Origin: Candidatus Eisenbergiella merdavium
GTDB taxonomy: Bacteria; Bacillota; Clostridia; Lachnospirales; Lachnospiraceae
Assembly (NCBI GenBank): GCA_019119595.1
Contig: DWWS01000073.1
Coordinates: 1-64,000 of the forward strand
Reading direction: 5' to 3'
Length of the DNA: 64,000 nucleotides
Shown here: positions 30,488 through 39,050 of the stretch, piece after piece
Layout: each line of letters begins with the position of its first letter
How positions within the stretch are numbered: the first letter of the stretch is position 1
The notes under the pieces: model-generated
What the model was told of the DNA's origin: nothing
What the model saw: the letters and a program-made list of their open reading frames with translations, nothing else
The model's database searches: none
Program-made: the position numbers and the translations under genes

Positions 30488-31087
30488 ATGAAAGGATCGG
30501 AAGGCTTCACAGCCGAACAGTTTATCGCATTCCTGGGAAGCGTGGAAAAACTGAAATCTGTCCCGCGCCACTGCGTCACCTCGGACGGCGTGACGGAAAA
30601 TGTGGCAGCTCATAGCTGGCGGACGGCGCTGATGGCATATCTTCTGAAGGACGAGCTGGCGGATGTGGATATTGACAGGGTCATCCGCATGTGCCTGATC
30701 CACGATCTGGGAGAAGCGGTGACCGGCGATATCCCCACCTTTGAAAAGACAGAGGATCACGAGCGGACGGAAAAGAAAGCCCTGGACGGCCTGCTTCGGG
30801 GGCTTCCGGAGGCGCTGTATCAGGAAATTACAGACCTCCTTGCGGAAATGGAGGCGCTTCAGAGCCGGGAAGCGCGGGTTTATAAGGCGCTGGATAAGCT
30901 GGAGGCGGTGATCCAGCACAATGAAAGCGATATCTCCACCTGGATTCCGCTGGAATATGAGCTGCAGAAGACCTATGCGGCGGGAAGCGTGCTGGGCTTT
31001 CCCTTCCTGGAGAAGCTGCAGCAGCAGGCGGTGAAGGATACGGAGAGGAAGATTGAGGAGAAAGGACAGAAAGAGGAACACCAATGA
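30488..31087 (+). CDS. HD-domain hydrolase, YfbR/HDDC2-like
   Basis: The 199-aa protein is an HD-superfamily metal phosphohydrolase. The metal ligands are visible in NVAAHSWR and MCLIHDLGEAVTGDIP, with a further late aspartate in ALDKLEAVIQHNESD. This is the YfbR-like pattern, whose known members remove phosphate from deoxynucleoside 5'-monophosphates; the substrate here is inferred. The next gene, endonuclease III, overlaps its stop codon by 4 nt, so the two are an operon. The promoter probably lies within 30300-30480 but is not clear. Confidence 0.82.
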   Translation: MKGSEGFTAEQFIAFLGSVEKLKSVPRHCVTSDGVTENVAAHSWRTALMAYLLKDELADVDIDRVIRMCLIHDLGEAVTGDIPTFEKTEDHERTEKKALDGLLRGLPEALYQEITDLLAEMEALQSREARVYKALDKLEAVIQHNESDISTWIPLEYELQKTYAAGSVLGFPFLEKLQQQAVKDTERKIEEKGQKEEHQ

Positions 31088-31710
31088 CAAAAAAGGAAAA
31101 ACGGGATCATATCCTGGCCCGGCTGGACGAGCTGTACGGAACCGAGAAGGAAGGCTTCTATCATAATCAGGACTGGCAGCTTCTGGTGGCGATCATGCTG
31201 AGCGCTCAGAGCACGGATAAGCAGGTGGACGAAGCGCTGCCCGGGCTGTTCGGGAGATTTCATACCACGAAGGATGTGGCGGAAGCGGATGTGGAGGAAA
31301 TCGAAGGCTACATCCGTTCCGTGGGACTGTATAAAAACAAGGCGAAGAACATAAAGAAATGCTGTGAGCAGCTGGAAAAGGACTACGGCGGAAGGGTGCC
31401 GGATACGCTGGAGGAGGTTCTGAAGCTTGCGGGAGTGGGAAGAAAGACGGGCACCCTGTTTCTTGCGGACGCCCATGGGACGCCGGGAGTGACGGTGGAT
31501 ACCCATGTGTTCCGTATTTCTCACCGTCTGGGCTGGGCGAAGGGAAAAAATCCGGTGCAGGTGGAGCAGGAGCTGATGAAGGTGCTTCCTGTGGATCACT
31601 GGAACCGGATCAATTTTCAGCTGATCTACCTGGGCCGTTCCGTCTGTACCGCCCGCCGCGCCATGTGTGAGAAATGTCCGCTTGCGGAGTGGTGTGAAAA
31701 AAAGCTGTAA
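31084..31710 (+). CDS. nth: Endonuclease III
   Basis: The 208-aa enzyme removes oxidised pyrimidines and cuts the abasic site. It has the helix-hairpin-helix LAGVGRKTG with the catalytic lysine, the catalytic aspartate in VDTHVFRISHRLG, and the C-terminal [4Fe-4S] loop with four cysteines spaced C-x6-C-x2-C-x5-C (CTARRAMCEKCPLAEWC). Length and motifs are typical. It overlaps the HD hydrolase gene by 4 nt and precedes the biotin operon promoter. Confidence 0.95.
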   Translation: MTKKEKRDHILARLDELYGTEKEGFYHNQDWQLLVAIMLSAQSTDKQVDEALPGLFGRFHTTKDVAEADVEEIEGYIRSVGLYKNKAKNIKKCCEQLEKDYGGRVPDTLEEVLKLAGVGRKTGTLFLADAHGTPGVTVDTHVFRISHRLGWAKGKNPVQVEQELMKVLPVDHWNRINFQLIYLGRSVCTARRAMCEKCPLAEWCEKKL

Positions 31711-31755
31711 GACGGAGGATGCCGTAAAAGACCCCGGCGTTTTGCTCTGCAAATA

Positions 31756-31786
31756 TTGTCAACCTACACCTGAGATTGGTTGACAA
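31756..31786 (+). promoter_or_regulatory. BirA operator of the biotin operon
   Basis: TTGTCAAC (31756-31763) and GTTGACAA (31779-31786) are separated by 15 bp, an exact fit to the Firmicute BirA pattern TTGTNAAC-N14-16-GTTNACAA. The right half overlaps the -35 box, so biotinyl-AMP-bound BirA should exclude RNA polymerase when biotin is plentiful. Confidence 0.88.
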
Positions 31787-31808
31787 TATTTGCCGGATAT
31801 GCTATCCT
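31780..31808 (+). promoter_or_regulatory. Promoter of the biotin operon
   Basis: Consensus TTGACA (31780-31785), a 17-bp spacer and TATCCT (31803-31808) lie 52 nt ahead of the bioY start codon. The -35 box is inside the BirA operator. Confidence 0.8.
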
Positions 31809-31860
31809 GAGACCCGACAGAAAGGGCCGGAGGCGGCCTTTGACAGAAGGAGGATGAGGT

Positions 31861-32406
31861 TTGAGAAGCAGTAAGACGAGGGATATGATTTTGACCGCAA
31901 TGTTTGTGACGCTGATCGCCGCGGGGGCGTTTATCAAGGTTCCCGTTCCGGTGGTTCCGTTCACCCTGCAGTATCTGTTTACGATGCTCGCGGGACTGCT
32001 GCTTGGAGGGAAAAGAGGATTTCTTGCCGTCTGCGTGTATATCCTGCTGGGGCTTGCGGGGCTTCCCATTTTTGCGCAGGGCGGAGGGATCGGCTACGTG
32101 CTTCAGCCCAGCTTTGGCTATATCATCGGCTTTGCCATCGGCGCCTGGGTGACCGGCGAGATCGCCAACAGCGTTGGAAAGCCGGGATATCCGCGGCTGC
32201 TGGCGGCCAATTTTACCGGGCTTGGGATCGTGTATCTGGTGGGAATGGTTTATTATTACCTGATCAGCATGTTTTACCTGAGAACGCCGATCGGCGTGTG
32301 GACGCTGATCCTTTACTGCTTTATCCTGGCGGTGCCGGGAGATATCGTTCTGTGCGTGGTGGGAGCCTTCCTTGGAAAGAGGCTGATCCGGTCGAAGAGG
32401 ATGTGA
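31861..32406 (+). CDS. bioY: Biotin transporter substrate-binding component BioY (TTG start)
   Basis: The 181-aa membrane protein is the S component of an ECF biotin importer, with about six helices. Family signs are IKVPVPVVPFTLQYLF at the N-terminus, GLAGLPIFAQGGGIGYVLQPSFGY in the middle (quoted in part; the run spans roughly residues 64-88) and the late LAVPGDIVLCVVGAFLG. The start is TTG at 31861 behind GAAGGAGG. No ECF ATPases are adjacent, so it uses the shared energising module. It lies directly under BirA control. Confidence 0.92.
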   Translation: MRSSKTRDMILTAMFVTLIAAGAFIKVPVPVVPFTLQYLFTMLAGLLLGGKRGFLAVCVYILLGLAGLPIFAQGGGIGYVLQPSFGYIIGFAIGAWVTGEIANSVGKPGYPRLLAANFTGLGIVYLVGMVYYYLISMFYLRTPIGVWTLILYCFILAVPGDIVLCVVGAFLGKRLIRSKRM

Positions 32407-32410
32407 GGTA

Positions 32411-33376
32411 ATGGATATGATGCTGAAAGAGAAAATTTTAGAAGGATATGAGATCACCAGGCAGGACGCCCTTTCGCTGGTGGAGCAGCCGCTGGAGGAG
32501 CTGTGCGCGGCCGCCGATGAGATACGAAAGGCGTTCTGCTCCGACGGCTTTGACCTGTGCACGATCATCAACGGAAAGAGTGGGCGCTGTCCGGAAAACT
32601 GCCGTTTCTGCGCACAGTCGGCTCACAATCATACGCAGGCCGCCCAGTATCCGCTGCTTCCGGCGGAGGAGATCGTCGAGCAGGCAAAGGAGAACGAGCG
32701 GCAGGGCGTGCTGCGCTATTCCATCGTCACCTCCGGGAAGCGTCTTTCGGACGAGGAGGTGGACCGGATGTGCGAGGCGGTGAGAAGGATCCGGAGCGAG
32801 TGCTCGATCTCGGTCTGCGTTTCCTTCGGCCTTCTGAACCGGGAGCAGTTTGCCAGGCTGAAGGAGGCCGGCGTGACGCGCGTGCATAACAATCTGGAGG
32901 CCTCCCGTTCCTTTTTCCCGAAGGTCTGCACCACCCATACCTTTGACGACAAGGTGGCGGCCATCCGCGCGGCGCAGGAGGCGGGGCTTTCGGTCTGCAG
33001 CGGCGGGATCATGGGACTGGGAGAAGGATGGGAGGATCGGATCGACATGGCGCTGTCGCTCCGTGAGCTCGGCATTGAGAGCGTTCCGGTCAACATGCTG
33101 AATCCTGTGCCGGGAACGCCCCTGGAGGGACAGGAGAGGCTGACAGGCGATGAAATGCGCCGGATCGTGGCCATTTATCGCTTTATTCTGCCTGGGGCCG
33201 CCATCCGCCTGGCCGGAGGGCGCGGCCTTCTTGCGGATAAGGGAGTTGGCTGTTTTCAGTCCGGGGCCAATGCGGCGATTTCCGGAGATATGCTGACGAC
33301 GGCGGGAATCACGGTGGCGACGGACCGGAAGCTTCTGGAGGAGCTGGGATATCAGGTGAGGTATGATCATGAGTAA
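32411..33376 (+). CDS. bioB: Biotin synthase
   Basis: The 321-aa radical-SAM enzyme inserts sulfur into dethiobiotin. The [4Fe-4S] motif is C60-x3-C64-x2-C67 (GRCPENCRFCAQSAHN). The barrel also shows ARLKEAGVTRVHNNLEAS and CSGGIMGLGEGWEDR, and ends with the SGANAAISGDMLTT region that belongs to the auxiliary cluster site. It starts 4 nt after bioY; bioD overlaps its end. Confidence 0.95.
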   Translation: MDMMLKEKILEGYEITRQDALSLVEQPLEELCAAADEIRKAFCSDGFDLCTIINGKSGRCPENCRFCAQSAHNHTQAAQYPLLPAEEIVEQAKENERQGVLRYSIVTSGKRLSDEEVDRMCEAVRRIRSECSISVCVSFGLLNREQFARLKEAGVTRVHNNLEASRSFFPKVCTTHTFDDKVAAIRAAQEAGLSVCSGGIMGLGEGWEDRIDMALSLRELGIESVPVNMLNPVPGTPLEGQERLTGDEMRRIVAIYRFILPGAAIRLAGGRGLLADKGVGCFQSGANAAISGDMLTTAGITVATDRKLLEELGYQVRYDHE

Positions 33377-34067
33377 GGGATTGTTCATTACGGGAACGGG
33401 AACGGATGTGGGAAAAACCTTTGTATCCGGCCTGATCCTGAAAAAGCTGAGGGAGAGCGGAAAAAACGCGGCCTATTACAAGGTGGCCATGAGCGGAAAC
33501 GACAGAAGGGCGGACGGGAGCCTGATCCCCGGGGACGCTCTGTATGTAAAGGAGGTTTCCGGGATCGGACAGCCTCTGGAGGAAATGTGCCCCTATGTGT
33601 ATGAGCACGCCTTTTCTCCCCACCTTGCTTCCAGGCTGGAGGGAGATCCGGTCAGAATGGATGTGGTGAAGGAGGGATTTGCCTCCCTGTGCCGGACATA
33701 CGAATATGTGACGGTGGAGGGCTCGGGCGGAATCCTCTGCCCGCTGAGAGAGGACGGGGAAAGGATCGGTCTGACGGATGTGATCCGCGCCCTGGGCCTT
33801 GGCTGCCTTCTCGTGGCGGACGCCGGACTTGGAACGATCAACAGCGTGGGTCTTACGGCATTTTATATGAAGGAAAAGGAAATTCCGCTCAAGGCGATCC
33901 TTTTCAACCGTTTTCAGCCCGGAAACGTGCTGCACGAGGATAACCTGCGCATGTGCGAGGAGCTGACCGGAGTGAAGGTGATCGCCTGCGTGGAGGAGGC
34001 AGCCGGGGAGCTTACGATTTCCGCTGAGGAGCTGGCGGAGCTGTACGATTTGGTGCAGCCCGGATAA
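33369..34067 (+). CDS. bioD: Dethiobiotin synthetase
   Basis: The 232-aa ATP-dependent carboxylase closes the ureido ring of 7,8-diaminononanoate. The P-loop is ITGTGTDVGKTF (residues 7-18), with VEGSGGILCPL and the VADAGLGTINS region also typical. The ATG at 33369 is preferred over one two codons earlier because it is better spaced from AGGTGAGG; it overlaps bioB by 8 nt. Confidence 0.93.
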   Translation: MSKGLFITGTGTDVGKTFVSGLILKKLRESGKNAAYYKVAMSGNDRRADGSLIPGDALYVKEVSGIGQPLEEMCPYVYEHAFSPHLASRLEGDPVRMDVVKEGFASLCRTYEYVTVEGSGGILCPLREDGERIGLTDVIRALGLGCLLVADAGLGTINSVGLTAFYMKEKEIPLKAILFNRFQPGNVLHEDNLRMCEELTGVKVIACVEEAAGELTISAEELAELYDLVQPG

Positions 34068-34083
34068 AAGGGAGGAATGAGCG

Positions 34084-35280
34084 ATGATCTGGTATCCTTA
34101 TCAGCAGATGAAAACGATGAAGGCCCCTTACGAGGTGATCGACGCGGAGGGCGTCTATCTGTATACGAAGCAGGGAAAAATGATCGATTCCGTGTCCTCC
34201 TGGTGGAGCGTGATCCACGGATATAAGCATCCGGAGCTGAATCAGGCGCTGATCGGGCAGGCGGAGAAATTTTCCCACGTCATGCTGGGCGGCCTGACGC
34301 ATGAGCCGGTACAGAAGCTTTCGGACAAGCTGCAGAGCTGGCTTCCCGGAGATCTGGATTACTGTTTTTATTCCGATTCCGGAAGCGTGGCGGTGGAGGT
34401 TGCGCTGAAAATGGCGCTGCAGTATTACATGAACCGGGGGGAGGAGGAGCGCACCATGATCCTTGCCCTGGAGCATGCCTACCACGGGGACACCTTCAAG
34501 ACGATGGAGGCGGGAGACGACGAGGATTATCATTTTGTCCTGAAGGCATACGGGCCGAGCAAATATGTGGTGCATATCCCCACGGAAACGGCAGCGCTTG
34601 AGGAGGCCTTTGAAAAATATCACGACAGGCTGAACTGCTTTCTTGTGGAGCCGCTTCTGCAGGGGGCGGGAGGCATGCGGATGTACGACGTGTCCTTCCT
34701 GAAAAAGGCGAGAGAGCTCTGCGACAGATACGGCGTGCTGCTCATTTTCGACGAGGTCGCGACGGGCTTTGGCCGGACGGGAAACCGCTTTGTTGCCGAT
34801 CTTGTGCTGCCGGACATCCTGGTTCTCGGAAAAGCGCTGACAGGGGGCTATATCGGCCACGCGGTGACGGTGGCCTCCCGGAAGGTTTATGAGGGCTTTT
34901 ATGATGAAAGGCCGGAGCATGCGCTGATGCACGGCCCGACCTTCATGGGGAACGCTCTCGCCTGCAGCGTGGCTCTGAAGTCCATCGAGCTGTTTGAGCG
35001 GGACAATTATATGGAAAAGATCCGCAGGATCGAGGAGATCACCCGGCGGGAATTAAAGGACTTTTCTCATCCGAAGATCCGCGAGATCCGGATCATGGGA
35101 GGCTGCGTCTGCATGGAGGTGTACGATCCGGCCGTGCTGAAGGGCTATCAGCAGTTTGCCTGCGAAAGAGGCGTGTTCAGCAGGCCGTTCCTCAACTGCC
35201 TGTACGCAATGGTGCCCTATGTGATCGGGGAAGAGGAGCTTGTGGCGGTTCTGGACGCCATGAAGGCCTGGTTTTCCTGA
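34084..35280 (+). CDS. bioA: Adenosylmethionine-8-amino-7-oxononanoate aminotransferase
   Basis: The 398-aa PLP enzyme converts 7-keto-8-aminopelargonate (KAPA) to 7,8-diaminononanoate. Motifs are the opening WYPYQQMKTMKAPYEV, the SSWWSVIHGY active-site stretch, LIFDEVATGFGRTG with the PLP aspartate, and K250 in LGKALTGG as the Schiff-base lysine. It ends the bio operon. Its last 64 bp overlap, tail to tail, the 3' end of the RelA/SpoT-domain gene. No bioF, bioC or bioW is nearby. Confidence 0.93.
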   Translation: MIWYPYQQMKTMKAPYEVIDAEGVYLYTKQGKMIDSVSSWWSVIHGYKHPELNQALIGQAEKFSHVMLGGLTHEPVQKLSDKLQSWLPGDLDYCFYSDSGSVAVEVALKMALQYYMNRGEEERTMILALEHAYHGDTFKTMEAGDDEDYHFVLKAYGPSKYVVHIPTETAALEEAFEKYHDRLNCFLVEPLLQGAGGMRMYDVSFLKKARELCDRYGVLLIFDEVATGFGRTGNRFVADLVLPDILVLGKALTGGYIGHAVTVASRKVYEGFYDERPEHALMHGPTFMGNALACSVALKSIELFERDNYMEKIRRIEEITRRELKDFSHPKIREIRIMGGCVCMEVYDPAVLKGYQQFACERGVFSRPFLNCLYAMVPYVIGEEELVAVLDAMKAWFS

Positions 35281-36539
35281 TTTGCCTGCGTCTCGTTCAG
35301 CTCGGAAAGGATTTCCCTCACGGCCTCTCCCATTTTGATGAGGGAGGCCGGGGAGGGATTGTCGATGCCGTGGACAAGACCGTTGCGGAAAGCGCGCAGG
35401 GTCTGGAGCTTTTCCAGGCTGTCCTTTTTGAGCAGCTTGAGGCGCTTGATGCTGTTCAGGTTAAAGGTGCCTCTGGCTCTGGGATTGTTCCGGCTGGTCA
35501 GCTTCATCAGAACGGCCTCCAGGCTGATCCAGGGCCTCAGGAAATATTCCACAGCTTCCATTCGGCGCTTATCCGGCTTCTGGGAGGAGGCGTCGCCCTT
35601 TTCAGAGGCGGCGCGAAGCTCCAGATAGAGGGCGTAGCGCTTTTCATTGCCGCAGATGATCTGGTCGGTGAGCTGCTGGGCTATGGTGCGCCTGTCGTCC
35701 ACCAGCCGGGTGGCCTTCAGGATCGGATCCAGCTCTCTCGCGCTGTCCAGCTTCAGACGGTTCATCAGGCGCAGGAGCTGCTCCACATTTCCCATCTTCG
35801 GCTCGATATCAAAGCGTTTATACCGGGTGCTCAGATAATCATAGAGATAAGCGGCCAGATCGTACTGGCTTCCGAAGGCCGCGTTCTTGCTCTGCAGCCT
35901 GGCGTTTCCGGCGGACTGGAGCCGTTCCAGAGCGATCTCGCCCGCAAGGACGAGGCCGTTGAGCTCGTCGAGGATGGCGAGCTCCTCATCGGAAAGCGTG
36001 CCCTGCATGGGCTTATAGACCAGGTCATGCTCCACCTCGGACCAGGCGTGCATCAGGACGGAGGCCACCTGGATCTCCAGACGCACGGAGGCGTATTTTT
36101 TCTGTTTTTTCTCCAGAAGCTCCTCCTTCATGGAAGCCCGGTAGTGGGTGGCCCAATAGCCGGAAAAGCGCTTGTTGTAGGAGGGCTGCCTGGACTGGCC
36201 CGGAAATTTTTTGGTTTCCGATATGGTAAAAAGGTTGTTGATCACCTGATCGGCCTTGGCGCGGTCGCCGGGGAAATAGAGGGAAACGCGCACGCCGGAC
36301 AGGTCTGCGATATCCGAATAGATCTCAGTCATGCTCCGGTAGGGCTGCTCCCTTTTTTCATTTCTCTGAGCCACCTTGTTTTTCAGCCTGACAGGGCTTT
36401 TGGCCCGCGAGGTGACGATGGCGCGGATACCGGAGGAGTGCAGGGCGTCCCGCAGCATATCCTCGGCCACGTGTCCGGCCGTCTCATAAAAGCTGATCTT
36501 CTTTTTGTAATTTTCCATAAACTGGCTGATGATATCCAT
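35217..36539 (-). CDS. RelA/SpoT-domain alarmone synthetase with a C-terminal HEPN-like helical region
   Basis: The 440-aa protein has a (p)ppGpp-synthetase domain at about 25-180 with the basic nucleotide motif SRAKSPVRLKNKV, IADLSGVRVSLYF, the G-loop tyrosine in SGYWATHY (128) and EIQVASVLMHAWSEVEHDL. Catalytic positions look intact and no hydrolase, TGS or ACT domain is present. Residues 185-440 are helical and contain RAFRNGLVHG, an RNxxxH motif (R385, H390) typical of HEPN domains. The ATG at 36539 was chosen; GTG at 36551 nearer AAGGAAGG is possible. It could be a stress alarmone enzyme, a toxin-type synthetase or a defence protein; the HEPN reading rests on one motif. Confidence 0.72.
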   Translation of the reverse strand: MDIISQFMENYKKKISFYETAGHVAEDMLRDALHSSGIRAIVTSRAKSPVRLKNKVAQRNEKREQPYRSMTEIYSDIADLSGVRVSLYFPGDRAKADQVINNLFTISETKKFPGQSRQPSYNKRFSGYWATHYRASMKEELLEKKQKKYASVRLEIQVASVLMHAWSEVEHDLVYKPMQGTLSDEELAILDELNGLVLAGEIALERLQSAGNARLQSKNAAFGSQYDLAAYLYDYLSTRYKRFDIEPKMGNVEQLLRLMNRLKLDSARELDPILKATRLVDDRRTIAQQLTDQIICGNEKRYALYLELRAASEKGDASSQKPDKRRMEAVEYFLRPWISLEAVLMKLTSRNNPRARGTFNLNSIKRLKLLKKDSLEKLQTLRAFRNGLVHGIDNPSPASLIKMGEAVREILSELNETQANQENQAFMASRTATSSSSPIT

Positions 36540-36595
36540 CCGGCTTTTCACCCCTTCCTTTTATCACATTATCTTACAGGATATTTAAAACACCC

Positions 36596-38152
36596 TCAAA
36601 ACACCCGCGTCGTCCATTTCGTGCAGTCCCAGACCTCATCCACGAAATCCGCGTAGAAATCCGGCTCGTGGCAGACCATGAGAATGCTTCCCCGGTAGGC
36701 GGCAAGCGCCCGCTTCAGCTCGGTCTTGGCGTCCACATCCAGATGGTTGGTGGGCTCATCCAGCAGAAGGACGTTGGTGGGACGGTTGATGAGCTTGCAG
36801 AGCCGCACCTTCGCCTGCTCGCCGCCGCTCAATACCCGCACCAGGCTCTCGATATGCTTCGTGGTCAGGCCGCATTTTGCCAGGGCGGAGCGCACCTCAT
36901 ACTGGGTGTAAGAGGGAAACGTATTCCAGAGCTCCTGAATACAGGTGGTGTTCGCGTCCGCCTCCATTTCCTGCTCAAAGTAGCCGATGCTCAGATAATC
37001 CCCCTGCTCCACGCTTCCGGACAGCGGAGGGATCAGGCCGAGAATGCTCTTTAACAGGGTGGTCTTTCCGATTCCGTTGGCGCCGGTGAGAACGATCTTC
37101 TGTCCGCGCTCCATGGAAAGGTCAAGAGGCGAGGACAGGGGCTCCTCATAGCCGATGACCAGTTTCTTTGTGGTGAAAATAAAACGGCCCGGCGCCCGGT
37201 CTTCCTTAAAATGAAATTCCGGCTTCGGCTTTTCGGCGGCAAGCTCGATCACATCCATTTTATCCAGCTTCTTCTGGCGGGACATGGCCATGTTCCGGGT
37301 GGAAACGCGGGCCTTGTTGCGGGCGACGAAATCCTTCAGATCCGCGATCTCCTTCTGCTGGCGGTTATAGGCGGCCTCAAGCTGGGCCTTTTTCGCCTCG
37401 TAGCTCTGCACAAATTTGTCATAGTCCCCCACATAGCGGGTCAGCGACCGGTTATCCATGTGATAGATCAGGTTGACCACGCTGTTGAGAAAGGGAATGT
37501 CATGGGAGATCAGGATGAATGCATTCTCATAGTCCTGGAGATACCGCTTCAGCCATTCGATGTGCGGCGCGTCCAGGTAGTTGGTGGGCTCATCCAGCAG
37601 CAGGATGTCGGGCTTTTCCAGAAGAAGCTTTCCCAGAAGGACCCTGGTGCGCTGTCCGCCGCTGAGCCTGGAAACATCCTGATCCAGACCCACGTCCGCA
37701 AGGCCGAGGGCGCGCCCAACCTCCTCCACCTTGCTGTCGATGAGATAGAAGTCGTGGGCGGTCAGAAGCTCCTGAATGGTGCCGAGCTCCTCCATATATT
37801 GTTCCAGCTCTTCCTCGGAAGCATCCCCCATTTTTTCACAGATCTCATTCATCCGCGCTTCCAGCTCGAACAGGAAGGAAAAGGCCGAGGCCAGGGTCTC
37901 GCGGACGGTGGTTCCCTTTTCCAGCACCGTATGCTGATCCAGATAGCCCGCCCGCACATGCTTTGCCCATTCGACCTTTCCCTCGTCGGGTGCAAGTTTT
38001 CCGGTGATGATATTCATAAAGGTGGACTTGCCCTCTCCGTTGGCGCCCACCAGGCCGATATGCTCTCCCTTCAAAAGACGGAAGGAAACGTCCTGAAAAA
38101 TGGCCCGGTCTCCGAAGCCGTGGGTCAGATGCTCTACATTCAGTATACTCAT
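36596..38152 (-). CDS. ABC-F family ATPase
   Basis: The 518-aa protein has two ATPase domains and no membrane segment. Walker A motifs are GLVGANGEGKSTF and LTGANGIGKTTL, the signatures LSGGQRTRVLLGKLL and LSGGEQAKVRLCKLI, and both Walker B motifs read LLLDEPTNYLD/LLLDEPTNHLD. A charged linker joins the domains. ABC-F proteins act on the ribosome, rescuing stalled complexes or protecting against antibiotics. CAGGAG lies 9 nt before ATG 38152. The leader contains an inverted repeat that includes this site. Confidence 0.9.
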   Translation of the reverse strand: MSILNVEHLTHGFGDRAIFQDVSFRLLKGEHIGLVGANGEGKSTFMNIITGKLAPDEGKVEWAKHVRAGYLDQHTVLEKGTTVRETLASAFSFLFELEARMNEICEKMGDASEEELEQYMEELGTIQELLTAHDFYLIDSKVEEVGRALGLADVGLDQDVSRLSGGQRTRVLLGKLLLEKPDILLLDEPTNYLDAPHIEWLKRYLQDYENAFILISHDIPFLNSVVNLIYHMDNRSLTRYVGDYDKFVQSYEAKKAQLEAAYNRQQKEIADLKDFVARNKARVSTRNMAMSRQKKLDKMDVIELAAEKPKPEFHFKEDRAPGRFIFTTKKLVIGYEEPLSSPLDLSMERGQKIVLTGANGIGKTTLLKSILGLIPPLSGSVEQGDYLSIGYFEQEMEADANTTCIQELWNTFPSYTQYEVRSALAKCGLTTKHIESLVRVLSGGEQAKVRLCKLINRPTNVLLLDEPTNHLDVDAKTELKRALAAYRGSILMVCHEPDFYADFVDEVWDCTKWTTRVF

Positions 38153-38163
38153 ATAAAAAAACT

Positions 38164-38209
38164 CCTGTGCATAATTTTCCCTGCGCGTTTCACGCAAGTA
38201 TAGCACAGG
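38164..38209. promoter_or_regulatory. Inverted repeat in the leader of the ABC-F gene
   Basis: CCTGTGC (38164-38170) pairs with GCACAGG (38203-38209), and T runs flank both sides, so either strand could form a terminator-like hairpin. On the minus strand one arm contains the ABC-F ribosome site. A possible minus-strand -10, TATACT, overlaps the other arm, so it is uncertain whether the full hairpin is transcribed. Confidence 0.4.
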
Positions 38210-38218
38210 TTTTTTATT

Positions 38219-38248
38219 TTGACCAGTGGTGATCATATGCTTTATAAT
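38219..38248 (+). promoter_or_regulatory. Promoter of the two-component/BcrAB-like operon
   Basis: TTGACC (38219-38224), an 18-bp spacer and consensus TATAAT (38243-38248) lie about 90 nt before the response-regulator start. Confidence 0.6.
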
Positions 38249-38339
38249 GAAACCTTGAATGAAACATGTCAGAGGCGAAAAGCAGAAACAAAGGCCGTAA
38301 AAGCGGTTTCACTAAAAATGCGCCGGAGGAGCGGAAAGT

Positions 38340-39050
38340 GTGGAAGCAGGTATAATGAAAAACAGGATACTTCTGATTGAAGATAATGAAGAAACGGCAA
38401 ATATGGTAAAGGACTATCTGGCGGGAGAGGGATTTGAGGTATGCTCTTTCAGAGACGGAAAAACAGTTATGGAAAGCGCTTTGGATTTTGGACAGTATGC
38501 CCTTGCGCTCATTGATCTGATGCTGCCGGATATGAACGGGTTTGAAATCATAAAAAATGTTCGTAAGCTCAGCACTGTCCCGATCATCATAATCACTGCC
38601 AGGGATGGTGATGCGGATAAGGCACTGGGACTGAATCTTGGTGCAGATGATTATGTTGTAAAGCCCTTTTCTCTTATTGAGCTTACCGCCAGGATCAGAG
38701 CTAATATCAGGCGGGCCGGAACCGGCTGTAACCGGATGGAGAATGCAATAATAAAGATCAGAGATCTGGAGATAGATGCAGCCAGACATTGCGTCAGATG
38801 TCTGGGTAAAACGGTTGATCTGACGCCAACGGAATTTGATATTCTGTATTTGCTTGCAAAGCATCCCGGACAGGCATTTTCAAAGGAGCGGCTGTATGAG
38901 CTCATCTGGAAAGAACCATACTGGGGGAATGAAAATGTGCTTAATACCCACATTAACCGCCTCAGGCTGAAGTTGAGGGATATGGCCGGAGCAGATACGG
39001 TCTATATTAAAACTTTGTGGGGGATCGGATATAAAATGGAGGAATTCTGA
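38340..39050 (+). CDS. OmpR-family response regulator (GTG start)
   Basis: The 236-aa protein has a receiver domain with ED at 14-15, phosphoacceptor D59 (ALIDLMLPD) and K near 110 (VVKPFSL), then an OmpR/PhoB winged helix (LTPTEFDILYLLAKHPGQAF and HINRLRLKLR). GTG 38340 is supported by GGAGGAG 8 nt upstream; ATG 38355 is the alternative. The kinase gene starts at the base after its stop codon. The codon mix is more AT-rich than that of the flanking genes, a pattern shared through 41649. It probably controls the ABC genes that follow. Confidence 0.9.
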   Translation: MEAGIMKNRILLIEDNEETANMVKDYLAGEGFEVCSFRDGKTVMESALDFGQYALALIDLMLPDMNGFEIIKNVRKLSTVPIIIITARDGDADKALGLNLGADDYVVKPFSLIELTARIRANIRRAGTGCNRMENAIIKIRDLEIDAARHCVRCLGKTVDLTPTEFDILYLLAKHPGQAFSKERLYELIWKEPYWGNENVLNTHINRLRLKLRDMAGADTVYIKTLWGIGYKMEEF

